10,868 nucleotides of DNA from an uncultured Tannerella sp. (GCA_938036405.1 CALHPT010000266.1:1-10868), one strand, 5' to 3'; shown: positions 1 through 6,584, counted from the first letter of the stretch. Translations and numbers: made by a program. The notes: generated from the sequence alone by a model not told the origin.

Positions 1-162
1 CAAGGGAACCGACATCAGCCTCCGAGTCGCAAACAAAAAGTGGAAGCAGGGAAACCCGTAGAGGAAAGATCCTCGGAATAGGACATGCAGGCATCGGGGT
101 ATAAAATCGGCCGCAGCGCGATGCCACGGCCGAATGAAAAAGGGGAGGCGAAAGGGGGGAGG
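1..162. other. left-edge stretch without an assignable gene
   Basis: No convincing gene. Short open stretches run in from the left edge on the plus strand and stop at 61 and 81, so the tail of a plus-strand gene could end here, but nothing identifies it. A small hairpin at 61-74 (GAGGA, loop AAGA, TCCTC) and a second one at 108-132 are the only structures seen. The region lies downstream of the leftward DUF1896 gene. Confidence 0.4.
101..132 (-). terminator. possible terminator after the DUF1896 gene
   Basis: On the minus strand, 30 bases after the DUF1896 stop, CGGCCG (132-127) and CGGCCG (113-108) can pair around a 13-base loop and are followed by ATTTTAT (107-101). The arms are GC-rich, but the T tract is short and interrupted, so the call is weak. 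Confidence 0.35.
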
Positions 163-618
163 CTACGGTAGCATCTTCACGCCGTCCGCTTCGAGCAGAT
201 CGATAATGACGCCGATCAGCTCGGTGTAGAGCTGGTCGTACTCCGGGCTTCCGTCAAAATCGTCGCCCGGCTCATACTTCGCAATGGTCTCGCGGATGGA
301 GTTGCTTTGCAACAGCCGCAGTGCAAAATCCGCGGTGCGTTCAGGCGGAACCACGTTGGCGAACTCGTTCTCGATGATCTGCTCGAGTGTGTAGTACGGC
401 GAAAAATGCAGTCCTGCGAAGAGGACTTCCGTAGCCATATACCCGGCTTCGAGAACGGGATAGCCTTGCCGAAAGGCGTCTTCATAGGCCTCGGCCGCGG
501 CGTCCGATCGGTCGCGGATAAACGCCTCGTCGGCCAGCCGTTCGGGGTGATAATCTTTCAAATAGGATTCTAATCGCAGTCGGTAATAGGAGAATTCCTT
601 CTTGTTTGTTGTTTTCAT
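163..618 (-). CDS. DUF1896 family protein (mobile-element associated)
   Basis: A 151-residue cytoplasmic protein matching the pattern of the Bacteroidetes DUF1896 family: it opens KKEFSYYRLRLESYLKDYHP, has a central AAEAYEDAFRQG helix and GLHFSPYYTLEQIIENEF, and ends with SPEYDQLYTELIGVIIDLLE. The length is usual for the family. The molecular function is unknown. Family members are typically found in conjugative and mobilisable elements. I chose the ATG at 618 because family similarity begins there. The same frame is open upstream to an ATG at 807, but those 63 extra residues overlap the integrase and are arginine- and serine-rich shadow sequence. The gene starts 37 bases after the integrase stop on the same strand, so the two may be cotranscribed. 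There is no signal peptide or membrane segment. Confidence 0.85.
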   Translation of the reverse strand: MKTTNKKEFSYYRLRLESYLKDYHPERLADEAFIRDRSDAAAEAYEDAFRQGYPVLEAGYMATEVLFAGLHFSPYYTLEQIIENEFANVVPPERTADFALRLLQSNSIRETIAKYEPGDDFDGSPEYDQLYTELIGVIIDLLEADGVKMLP

Positions 619-655
619 ATCGTGTTTCTGTTTTTGATGTGACTTGGCTATTGTA

Positions 656-1885
656 TCAGATTCCCATCGCGGAGTTGAACTTGCCGAGCTTTTCGGACAG
701 TTGCTCCATGTCGTGTTCAATCTTCTTGTTCGTGATGCGGGCGTAGATCTGCGTCGTGCGGATGTTCGTATGCCCCAACATCTTGGAAACGGATTCGATG
801 GGGACACCCTTGCTTAGCGACATGGTGGCAAAGGTGTGGCGGGCAAGATGGAAGGTCAGCTTCTTCTTGATCCCGCAGAGGTCCGCGATCTCCTTGAGAT
901 AGGAGTTGGTTTTCTGATTCGTCAGGACGGGAAAGAGCTTACCGTCCCGATACGTCTTGTGGCTGTACTTCGCGATGATTGCTCTCGGGATGTCGAGAAG
1001 CAGCACATTGGTCTCCACGCTTGTTTTCTGTCGCTTGGTCATGATCCACTGTTTGTCGTCCATCGTCACAATGTGGTCGGGCGTGAGGTTAGACACATCG
1101 ATGTAGGCCAGTCCGGTGAAGCATGAAAAGATGAAGATGTCCCGCACCAACTCCAGTCGCTGGATACCCAAATCCTTGTTGGCTACTCGGAGGATCTCTT
1201 CGTCCGTCAGGAAGCCTCGATCTACCGGCTCCATGTGAAAGCGGAGATTGACGAAGGGATCATGGTGGAGAACGCCAAGCTTTCCCCCGAAGAGAGTTAT
1301 GGTTTTGAAAGTCTTCAACGTCTTGGTGGCCGTGTTGGGCGCTTGCCCGACGGTTGTCCGAAGGTATAGGTCGAAATCATGGAGCACGACGTAGGTCAGT
1401 TCGGAGAGCTTTAAGTCGGTGCGGCTGTACTTGCTTTTCAGGAAGGTCGTGAAATGCTTTTTGCACACATTGTACTTCTGCAATGTCGCAGCAGAAACTG
1501 ATACGCCGACCTGTTTCTTGACATCGGTAATATGCCTGTCAAAAAGCTCCATGATCGTACCGATGTCCTCTTTCTTTCCGAGGAACTCCATTTTGATGCG
1601 CTCCAAGGATAGATAATCGCCCAGCTCCATTCTCCTGAAGATGTTTTGCAATCCGTTTTGAATGTTATCCAATTCGAGATTGATGCTGAGCACTTCCGTA
1701 CTTCTTCCTTTCACACGTTCCTTCTTGCCATCCCATTGAGATCGAAGGATGGCTATACCGGTAGAGCCGAGCGAGAGTCGCTCGTTGTTGAGATAGATTC
1801 TCAGCATGACGGGTACCTTCCCGTCTTTGTTCACGTAGTTGCTTCTGAGATAGAAAGCGGTTCTGAATATGGTCTTCATACACAT
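656..1885 (-). CDS. tyrosine recombinase / integrase, IntDOT-like
   Basis: A 409-residue site-specific recombinase that would integrate and excise the element. From the sequence: an N-terminal arm-binding domain (about residues 5-95, starting TAFYLRSNYVNKDGKVPVMLRI), a SAM-like core-binding domain (about 105-205), and a catalytic domain (about 220-390). Catalytic residues visible are Lys287, His346, Arg349 (in HLARHTFAT), His372 (in LGHTNIRTTQIYA) and the nucleophile Tyr381. The usual first arginine of the RKHRHY set is absent: the TGLR position reads TGLA (Ala260). Recalled knowledge: IntDOT of CTnDOT also lacks this arginine (a serine there), and a nearby arginine, Arg285, was proposed to compensate. 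An arginine also stands at 285 here (TKRQKT). MCMKT and MKT are both possible starts, two codons apart. The length is full for the family and there is no frameshift, so the enzyme looks intact. Confidence 0.93.
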   Translation of the reverse strand: MCMKTIFRTAFYLRSNYVNKDGKVPVMLRIYLNNERLSLGSTGIAILRSQWDGKKERVKGRSTEVLSINLELDNIQNGLQNIFRRMELGDYLSLERIKMEFLGKKEDIGTIMELFDRHITDVKKQVGVSVSAATLQKYNVCKKHFTTFLKSKYSRTDLKLSELTYVVLHDFDLYLRTTVGQAPNTATKTLKTFKTITLFGGKLGVLHHDPFVNLRFHMEPVDRGFLTDEEILRVANKDLGIQRLELVRDIFIFSCFTGLAYIDVSNLTPDHIVTMDDKQWIMTKRQKTSVETNVLLLDIPRAIIAKYSHKTYRDGKLFPVLTNQKTNSYLKEIADLCGIKKKLTFHLARHTFATMSLSKGVPIESVSKMLGHTNIRTTQIYARITNKKIEHDMEQLSEKLGKFNSAMGI

Positions 1886-1924
1886 GACTGTTTTTGGCTG
1901 CAGTCATGATCTTCAGAAAAGAAG

Positions 1925-2115
1925 TGTAGCCAAGGCCTCTGCCGATTGTAGCCGGATACAGTGTTTTGGCGCGAACTTTTTCCCTTCGATCACGCTTGCA
2001 AAGTTCTACATAGATGACTGAAAAACAGCTGTATATGAGTGCTCCTTACGTGCTCTCTACAGACTCTTGGCTACAATTTTCATTTGGCCGAAAAAGTTGT
2101 AGCCAAATTGTAGCC
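1925..2115. repeat. five TGTAGCC heptamers, candidate integrase arm sites
   Basis: TGTAGCC occurs at 1925-1931, 1947-1953, 2098-2104 and 2109-2115 on the plus strand, and inverted (GGCTACA) at 2069-2075. The last two plus copies are 11 bp apart within TTGTAGCC(A/G), about one helical turn. The first two are 22 bp apart, about two turns. The only other copy I noticed in the window is at 9382, inside a gene. Clusters of short sites in both orientations just upstream of an integrase gene are typical of arm-type integrase or excisionase binding sites. That role is inference. Confidence 0.5.
2067..2106. repeat. imperfect palindrome built from two inverted TGTAGCC copies
   Basis: TTGGCTACAA (2067-2076) and TTGTAGCCAA (2097-2106) are perfect 10-bp inverted repeats. 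Just inside them TTTTC (2077-2081) and GAAAA (2090-2094) also pair, leaving an 8-base loop and a two-base offset (AG at 2095-2096). There is no T tract on either side, so it is not a standard terminator. It may be a recombination or operator site. Confidence 0.55.
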
Positions 2116-2178
2116 GTTGGGGAGTATTTTGAGCGTTTCGGCCGCTTCAATACGTGCTCTGAAATGAAGGGTAGGCAC

Positions 2179-2217
2179 AAAAGAAAAGTGCCATAACTCA
2201 TTCAAGTTATGGCACTT
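2179..2217 (-). terminator. rho-independent terminator of tRNA-Ser
   Basis: A perfect 13-bp stem (AAGTGCCATAACT at 2186-2198 and its complement at 2205-2217) with a 6-base loop. Read on the minus strand it is followed by TTCTTTTGTG. It lies 49 bases beyond the tRNA 3' end in the direction of tRNA transcription. On the plus strand the following bases are not a T run, so the minus direction is favoured. Confidence 0.8.
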
Positions 2218-2265
2218 ACGCTTTTCCTAAAGGATCTCTGAATGACTTTTTCAGAGTACCTCAAG

Positions 2266-2352
2266 CGGAAGGAGGGGGATTCGAACCCCCGGTACGGTTA
2301 CCCGTACGACAGTTTAGCAAACTGTTGGTTTCAGCCACTCACCCATCCTTCC
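2266..2352 (-). tRNA. tRNA-Ser, anticodon GCT
   Basis: An 87-nt gene folding as a class II tRNA. The acceptor stem is GGAAGGA (minus-strand 5' end at 2352) pairing with TCCTTCC, with G as the discriminator base at 2266. The anticodon arm is CAGTT-TTGCTAA-AACTG, giving anticodon GCT for AGC/AGU serine codons. A long variable arm follows, as expected for serine, and the T arm is GGGGG-TTCGAAT-CCCCC. No CCA is encoded; the next bases on the minus strand are CTT, so CCA would be added after transcription. A small hairpin (CACAC-GTA-GTGTG, 2356-2368) sits in the 5' leader just before the mature 5' end. tRNA 3' ends are common integration targets, and the element to the left makes this a candidate, but no duplicated att sequence was seen. 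Confidence 0.96.
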
Positions 2353-2390
2353 TTACACACGTAGTGTGGCTTGTTTCAAAAAGACGGGGG

Positions 2391-2421
2391 CAAAGATAGA
2401 CCCGTTTTCCATTTACACAAA
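2391..2421 (-). promoter_or_regulatory. Bacteroides-type promoter for tRNA-Ser
   Basis: On the minus strand TTTG (2421-2418) is followed after exactly 19 bases by TATCTTTG (2398-2391). This matches the Bacteroidetes sigma-ABfr consensus of a -33 TTTG and a -7 TAnnTTTG with near-ideal spacing. The predicted start, near 2385, gives a leader of roughly 30 nt before the tRNA 5' end at 2352. The -33 box begins only a few bases after the stop of the upstream glycosylase gene. Confidence 0.8.
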
Positions 2422-2425
2422 TGTT

Positions 2426-3019
2426 TCACTTCAGCCCCATCTCTTCAAACATCCGCGCATATTTCTCTGCCTTCTTCTCCACCGAAAGCGGGTAGGCACG
2501 CGATGAGGAGGGCATGCGATAGAGCCGAAAACAACGGTCATCTAACGAGGCGTCTGTCCATTCGCCCGTCTTCGGTGTGGAGGGCGCCGCAACGAGTGTC
2601 AGTAGCGTGTCGAGCGCCTTTTGACCCGTTACGGCGATGGCGCGACAGGACGGAAGCATAGCCAACGTCTGCCGAAGGTCGATCGGGCGAAGGACTTCGA
2701 GAAACTTGTCCGAGGCGTTGCCTTGGAGGCGACTGACCTCCATGGCGGTGTCCCAGATGGCGATGCCGCGCTCGGTGAGAAAACGGCGGAGCTCGGCCTC
2801 GCGAAACGCACGTCCATCGTCGGTGAGGAAGTGCGACTTGTCAGCGAAGAAGACCAGGCCGAAGATGCGCCACATGTCGTTCTGAAAGTTGGGATAAAAG
2901 AAGTCCATCCGCCAACGCTCACGCGGCGGAGGAAAGCTGCCCAGCATCAGCAGCCGGGCTCCCTCCGGTGCGAAAAGCGTCAGGGGATGGACTTCCCGTG
3001 TGCGTTCGTCCACGGTCAC
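2426..3019 (-). CDS. uracil-DNA glycosylase superfamily protein
   Basis: A 197-residue protein, probably a base-excision DNA glycosylase that removes a deaminated base (uracil or hypoxanthine). Motif I reads LMLGSFPPP (residues 24-32), the usual G-S/T-x-P loop of the small Mug/HDG-like families, and is followed by a conserved aromatic block, FFYPNFQNDMWRIFG (40-54). Motif II is MPSSSRAYPLS (169-179), at the place of the HPS-type intercalation loop. VTGQKAL (130-136) fits the strand before the last helices. The length suits these small glycosylases. The substrate cannot be set from sequence. The start is GTG (3017-3019) and overlaps the proline dehydrogenase stop as GTGA, so translation is probably coupled. 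A second GTG two codons on is an alternative. No terminator is seen after it; the tRNA-Ser promoter follows directly. Confidence 0.8.
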   Translation of the reverse strand: MTVDERTREVHPLTLFAPEGARLLMLGSFPPPRERWRMDFFYPNFQNDMWRIFGLVFFADKSHFLTDDGRAFREAELRRFLTERGIAIWDTAMEVSRLQGNASDKFLEVLRPIDLRQTLAMLPSCRAIAVTGQKALDTLLTLVAAPSTPKTGEWTDASLDDRCFRLYRMPSSSRAYPLSVEKKAEKYARMFEEMGLK

Positions 3020-4188
3020 TTCGCTCGCTTGCGGCGCTCGGTTTCGAGGTTAAGCATGTTCAGCTCGCGGGTGGTCTGTCCGGCCACGGAGGTGTTCTCC
3101 TCTGCGCGGCGGATGAGGTACGGAAGCACATCGCGCACCTTGGCATAGGGCACGTATTTGGTCACGTTGTAACCCGCGTGGGCGAGGTTGAAGGAGATGT
3201 TGTCGCTCATGCCGAGCAGCTGGGCGAAGAAGATGCGCGGATCGTCGTGACGGAGGCCTTTCTTCTCGATCAGCTTGGCCAGGCGATAGTTGCTCTCCTC
3301 GTTGTGTGTGCCCATGAAAAGCTCGAAGTGGTCGAGGTTTTCGATGACGAACTCCACGCCTTGGTTGTAGTTATCGTCGGTGGCCTGCTTGTTTTTGCAG
3401 ATCGGGTCGGGATAGCCCATGGCGGCGGCACGGGCGCGCTCGTCCTCCATGTAGGCACCGCGGACGAACTTGATGCCGGCCGTGTAACCCTTCTCCTTGG
3501 CGTCCTCGAGGATGCGGCGGAGGTACGGCATGCGGTCGTGGCGATACATCTGGAGGGTGGCAAAGACGATGGCGCGGCGCTTATTGAACATACGCATGGC
3601 CTCGTCCGTCATGGCGTCGATGGAATCCTGGAAACAGTAATCTTCGGCATCGACGAGGATGCGGACATCGTTGTCGTAAGCGCGTTGGCAGAGGGCGAGG
3701 AAGCGCTGGTGATAGGCCTCATGGGCGGCTTTCTCCTCGGCCGTCAGTTGCTCGGGGTGCTCGGAGGCTTTGGCGAGCAGGGCATCGGTGGTGAGGGTGG
3801 AAGGCTTGAAGACGGCGTAGGCGATGTCCGGGTTGCCCTTTGCATTGTCCACCGAGCGGAGGGTCTCCTTCATCGTAGCCTCGATGCCCTCGGGGGTCTG
3901 CTCACTTTCGGCCGAATAGTCGAGTGTCGACTTGACGCCGAAGCGCCTCAGTCCGGCCACGGTGCGGGCACAGTCTTCGATCGTTTCTCCGCCCACAAAT
4001 TGCTTGTAGAGCGTCGGCTTCACGATCCACCCCAGCGGGAAGTGGATCCCCAGCGCGATGTTCGTCCCAAGCTTTGCCAACTTCACTAACCCGGGGTGTT
4101 TGATGGTGCCAAACAGCAGGCGGGCGTTTCTCAGTTCACTGTCTGATTTCGCCTCAAAGGCGATCTGAGTATCATTAAAATCTAACAT
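3016..4188 (-). CDS. proline dehydrogenase (monofunctional, FAD-dependent)
   Basis: A 390-residue proline dehydrogenase of the Bacteroidetes type. It oxidises L-proline to pyrroline-5-carboxylate with FAD, the first step of proline use; the product would go to a separate P5C dehydrogenase not in this window. The barrel sequence ends with KYVPYAKVRDVLPYLIRRAEENTS. Here RRAEEN (360-365) matches the RRxxEN signature, whose two arginines bind the proline carboxylate in characterised PutA. GIKFVRGAYMEDER, MGTHNEESNYRLA and LLGMSDNISFNLAH are further family blocks. I chose the ATG at 4188 (MLDFNDTQIAFEAK), where similarity to relatives should begin. An upstream in-frame ATG at 4290 would add 34 basic residues coded by intergenic sequence. 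It is the first gene of a leftward pair with the glycosylase, overlapping by 4 bases. No signal peptide or clear membrane segment is seen. Confidence 0.93.
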   Translation of the reverse strand: MLDFNDTQIAFEAKSDSELRNARLLFGTIKHPGLVKLAKLGTNIALGIHFPLGWIVKPTLYKQFVGGETIEDCARTVAGLRRFGVKSTLDYSAESEQTPEGIEATMKETLRSVDNAKGNPDIAYAVFKPSTLTTDALLAKASEHPEQLTAEEKAAHEAYHQRFLALCQRAYDNDVRILVDAEDYCFQDSIDAMTDEAMRMFNKRRAIVFATLQMYRHDRMPYLRRILEDAKEKGYTAGIKFVRGAYMEDERARAAAMGYPDPICKNKQATDDNYNQGVEFVIENLDHFELFMGTHNEESNYRLAKLIEKKGLRHDDPRIFFAQLLGMSDNISFNLAHAGYNVTKYVPYAKVRDVLPYLIRRAEENTSVAGQTTRELNMLNLETERRKRAK

Positions 4189-4204
4189 ATAGGTACTTGC
4201 TAAG

Positions 4205-4228
4205 CGATTTGAAATCGGGCCGAATGTA
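4205..4228 (-). promoter_or_regulatory. weak candidate promoter/operator of proline dehydrogenase
   Basis: On the minus strand TACATTCG (4228-4221) matches TAnnTTTG at all but one base. A perfect 6-bp palindrome, CGATTT-G-AAATCG (4205-4217), lies just downstream, where transcription would start, about 17 bases before the start codon. No -33 TTTG stands at the right distance. A regulator binding the palindrome is possible but unproven. Confidence 0.25.
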
Positions 4229-4405
4229 TTCCGTTTTCCATAACGCCACCCTCCCCCCCGTAACAATTTTCTCGCGAGGCGGCCCTGCACGCTTATGATC
4301 TACAATCAAACGGGGTGAAAAACGACCGGCCTATATACCCGCAAACCCTCTGAGAAAGGCTTGCCAGACGCCCCCTCCCGGCGTGTGATCCGAGTCGCTC
4401 ACTCC

Positions 4406-4699
4406 GAAAAGGCTGCGCAAGGCTTGCATGATCATTTCGGAGACTCCGAAAAGGCTGTGCAAGGCTTGCATGATCGTTTCACACACTGTGAAAAGGCCGC
4501 GCAGGTGTTGCATGGTCGTTTCACACACTGTGAAAGGGCTGTGCAGGTGTTGCATAGTCCCGCCACACACTGTGAAAGGGCTGCGCAGGTGTTGCATAGT
4601 CATTTTACACACTGTGAAAGGGCCGTGCAGGTGTTGCATAGTCATTTTACACACTGTGCCGGCGCCACGCACGTGTTGCACACTCATTTCGCACACTGC
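4406..4699 (+). repeat. tandem array 1: seven 42-bp units with paired stem-loops
   Basis: Seven contiguous units begin at 4406, 4448, 4490, 4532, 4574, 4616 and 4658, with degenerate partial units on both sides (about 4382-4405 and 4700-4716). Each unit holds a short stem-loop A (GCAA-GGC-TTGC in units 1-2, GCAG-GTG-TTGC in units 3-6) and a longer stem-loop B (TTTCACA-CAC-TGTGAAA in units 2-3). In unit 1 the centres of A and B are 21 bp apart, half the period. Stem B changes on both sides in some units: TTTCGGA/TCCGAAA in unit 1 and TCGCA/TGCGA in unit 7. G-T pairs occur in A of units 3-6 and B of unit 5 as read on the plus strand. Because 42 is a multiple of three, all frames stay open, but changes between units are mostly amino-acid changing, so coding is unlikely. 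The array lies between divergent proline dehydrogenase and aspS, upstream of the aspS -7 element. Confidence 0.92.
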
Positions 4700-4780
4700 G
4701 ACGGCCTGCGCAAAGGGGGGGAGGCGGGAGTTTACGCGCTTGCGCCGATTCCGACTCTGAATGACTTTCCCAAGCGGACT

Positions 4781-4788
4781 TATCTTTG
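4781..4788 (+). promoter_or_regulatory. -7 element of the aspS promoter
   Basis: TATCTTTG is a perfect TAnnTTTG -7 element and is identical to the one in front of tRNA-Ser. Transcription would start near 4795, giving a leader of about 35 nt before the aspS ATG. No TTTG or TTG is present at the -33 position, so this is a partial promoter match. The 42-bp array ends about 80 bases upstream. Confidence 0.55.
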
Positions 4789-4829
4789 GCGCCGCTTATC
4801 CAAAGACAATCATTACACATCATATTTAT

Positions 4830-6584
4830 ATGTACAGGACAAATACTTGCGGCGAGCTGCGACTGACCGACGAGGGACGGACCGCGACGCTGGCCGGATG
4901 GGTACAGCGTACCCGAAAGATGGGCGGCATGACGTTCGTCGACCTGCGCGACCGCTACGGCATCACGCAATTGGTGTTTAACGAAGCCCTCAACGCGCCG
5001 CTCTGCGAGCAGGCCAACAAGCTGGGGCGAGAGTTTGTGATCCGCGTGACGGGCACCGTCCGCGAGCGCTCGAACAAGAATCCGCACCTCGCCACGGGCG
5101 AGATCGAGCTGATCGTCGATGAGTTGGAAGTGCTCAACCCGGCGCTCACCCCGCCGTTCACCATCGAGGACGAGACCGACGGCGGCGACGATCTGCGCAT
5201 GAAGTATCGCTACTTAGACCTCCGTCGGCAGGCCGTGCGTAAGAACTTAGAGCTGCGCCATCGCATGGCCCTCGAGGTGCGCCGATACCTGAGCGACCTC
5301 CATTTCCTGGAGGTGGAGACCCCCATTTTGGTCAACTCCACGCCCGAGGGTGCGCGCGACTTCGTCGTGCCGTCGCGCATGAACCCGGGGCAATTCTATG
5401 CCCTGCCACAGTCGCCGCAGACGCTCAAGCAGCTGCTGATGGTCTCCGGCTTCGACCGCTATTTCCAGATCGTGAAATGCTTCCGCGACGAAGACCTCCG
5501 CGCCGACCGTCAGCCGGAGTTCACGCAGATCGACTGCGAGATGAGCTTCGTGGAGCAGGACGACGTCATCACGCTCTTTGAGGGCATGGTGCGCCACCTC
5601 TTCCGCGCCGTCCTCGGCGTGGAGTTCTCCGGCGAGGCCTTCCCGCGCATGACGTGGCACGACGCCATGAAGTATTACGGCTCCGACAAGCCCGACCTCC
5701 GCTTCGGTATGCGTTTCGTGGAGATCACCGACCTGATGAAGGGACACGGATTCGGCGTCTTCGACCGTGCCGACTACATCGCCGGCATCCGGGCTGAGGG
5801 CGCAGCCACCTACACGCGCAAGCAGCTCGACGAACTGACCAAGTTTGTGGAGCGGCCGCAGATCGGGGCCAAGGGTCTCATCTACGCCCGTGTGGAGCCG
5901 GACGGACACGTCAAGTCGAGCATCGACAAGTATTTCACCCAGGAGCAGCTGCAGGCCATGAAGGCAGCCTTCGGCGCCGAGCCGGGCGACCTGATGCTGA
6001 TTCTCTGTGGCGAGACAGACAAGACGCGCAAGCAGCTCTGCGAGCTCCGTCTGGAGATGGGCAACCGGCTCGGGCTGCGAGATAAGTCGCGGTTCGAATG
6101 CCTCTGGGTGGTCGACTTCCCGCTGTTGGAGTGGAGCGAAGAAGACCAACGCTTCTACGCCGTGCACCACCCCTTCACCTCGCCCAAGCCGGAGGACATC
6201 CCGCTGCTTGAGACCGACCCCGGGGCCGTCCGCGCCAATGCCTACGACATGGTCATCAACGGTGTCGAAGTGGGCGGCGGGTCGATCCGTATCCACGACA
6301 GCAAGTTGCAAGACAAGATGTTCTCGATACTCGGCTTCACCGAAGAGCGCGCCCAGGAGCAGTTTGGCTTCCTCATGAACGCCTTCAAATACGGCGCCCC
6401 ACCCCACGGCGGTATTGCCTACGGCCTCGACCGTGTCGTCTCGCTCTTCGCCGGCCTCGACTCCATCCGCGACTGCATCGCCTTCCCGAAAAACAATGCG
6501 GGCCGCGACGTCATGCTCGACGCCCCGACACCGCTTGAGCCAGCACAGCTCGAGGAGCTTCACATCGACGTGAAACCGGAATAA
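4830..6584 (+). CDS. aspS: aspartate--tRNA ligase (AspRS)
   Basis: A 584-residue class II aminoacyl-tRNA synthetase that charges tRNA-Asp with aspartate in the cytoplasm. The N-terminal OB-fold anticodon-binding domain covers about residues 1-105 (LAGWVQRTRKMGGMTFVDLR). Motif 1 lies near 142-166, motif 2 is FRDEDLRADRQPEFTQID (218-235), and motif 3 is GGIAYGLDRVV (527-537), with the ATP-binding arginine at 535. The bacterial GAD insertion lies between motifs 2 and 3. The length is normal for bacterial AspRS. The ATG at 4830 (MYRTNTCGEL) is chosen because the family begins there; an in-frame ATG at 4761 lies upstream of the predicted promoter. It is the first gene of a three-gene rightward operon and is followed 11 bases later by the NIF3 gene. 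Whether it also charges tRNA-Asn was not determined. Confidence 0.97.
   Translation: MYRTNTCGELRLTDEGRTATLAGWVQRTRKMGGMTFVDLRDRYGITQLVFNEALNAPLCEQANKLGREFVIRVTGTVRERSNKNPHLATGEIELIVDELEVLNPALTPPFTIEDETDGGDDLRMKYRYLDLRRQAVRKNLELRHRMALEVRRYLSDLHFLEVETPILVNSTPEGARDFVVPSRMNPGQFYALPQSPQTLKQLLMVSGFDRYFQIVKCFRDEDLRADRQPEFTQIDCEMSFVEQDDVITLFEGMVRHLFRAVLGVEFSGEAFPRMTWHDAMKYYGSDKPDLRFGMRFVEITDLMKGHGFGVFDRADYIAGIRAEGAATYTRKQLDELTKFVERPQIGAKGLIYARVEPDGHVKSSIDKYFTQEQLQAMKAAFGAEPGDLMLILCGETDKTRKQLCELRLEMGNRLGLRDKSRFECLWVVDFPLLEWSEEDQRFYAVHHPFTSPKPEDIPLLETDPGAVRANAYDMVINGVEVGGGSIRIHDSKLQDKMFSILGFTEERAQEQFGFLMNAFKYGAPPHGGIAYGLDRVVSLFAGLDSIRDCIAFPKNNAGRDVMLDAPTPLEPAQLEELHIDVKPE

Larger units (their letters stand above)
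1..2115. mobile_element. partial integrated element, integrase end (outer limits not seen)
   Basis: A tyrosine recombinase, a DUF1896 gene and a cluster of putative integrase-binding repeats lie together. DUF1896 genes are known mainly from Bacteroidetes conjugative and mobilisable elements, and the integrase resembles IntDOT of CTnDOT. Sampled lines inside the integrase are near 45% GC, against about 57% in aspS. The right limit is drawn at the last TGTAGCC repeat only for convenience. The true attachment site was not found, and it could lie closer to the tRNA-Ser at 2266. The left end is outside the window. No transfer or mobilisation gene is visible, so whether this is an ICE, a mobilisable unit or a degraded island cannot be said. 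Confidence 0.5.
1886..2265. other. non-coding region between integrase and tRNA-Ser
   Basis: A 380-base stretch with no credible gene. A 60-codon open frame at 2014-2196 has no recognisable content and runs through the repeats and into the terminator. The stretch holds five TGTAGCC copies (1925-2115), a long imperfect palindrome (2067-2106), the tRNA terminator (2179-2217) and a minor 6-bp hairpin at 2236-2256 (CTCTGA / TCAGAG). No clear TAnnTTTG promoter for the leftward integrase was found. Confidence 0.6.

Noticed and set aside
163..807. A longer start for the DUF1896 gene at 807
   Set aside because: The added 63 residues overlap the integrase coding sequence and look like a frame shadow; family similarity begins at the ATG at 618.
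2968..4089. A 373-codon plus-strand frame antisense to proline dehydrogenase
   Set aside because: It is a GC-rich shadow of a clearly recognised gene, with no family features.
4406..4699. Array 1 as a CRISPR array
   Set aside because: The units are contiguous and similar over all 42 bp, so there are no unique spacers. No cas gene is in the window.
4435..4700. The TTTCACA/TGTGAAA palindrome as CRP-type binding sites
   Set aside because: The CRP consensus has TGTGA first and TCACA second with a 6-bp gap. Here the order is reversed with a 3-bp gap.
4331..4981. Repeat-protein genes with 14-residue units on either strand of array 1
   Set aside because: A 42-bp period keeps all frames open. Unit differences are mostly amino-acid changing and instead preserve hairpins. 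The plus-strand frame also runs into aspS in another frame.
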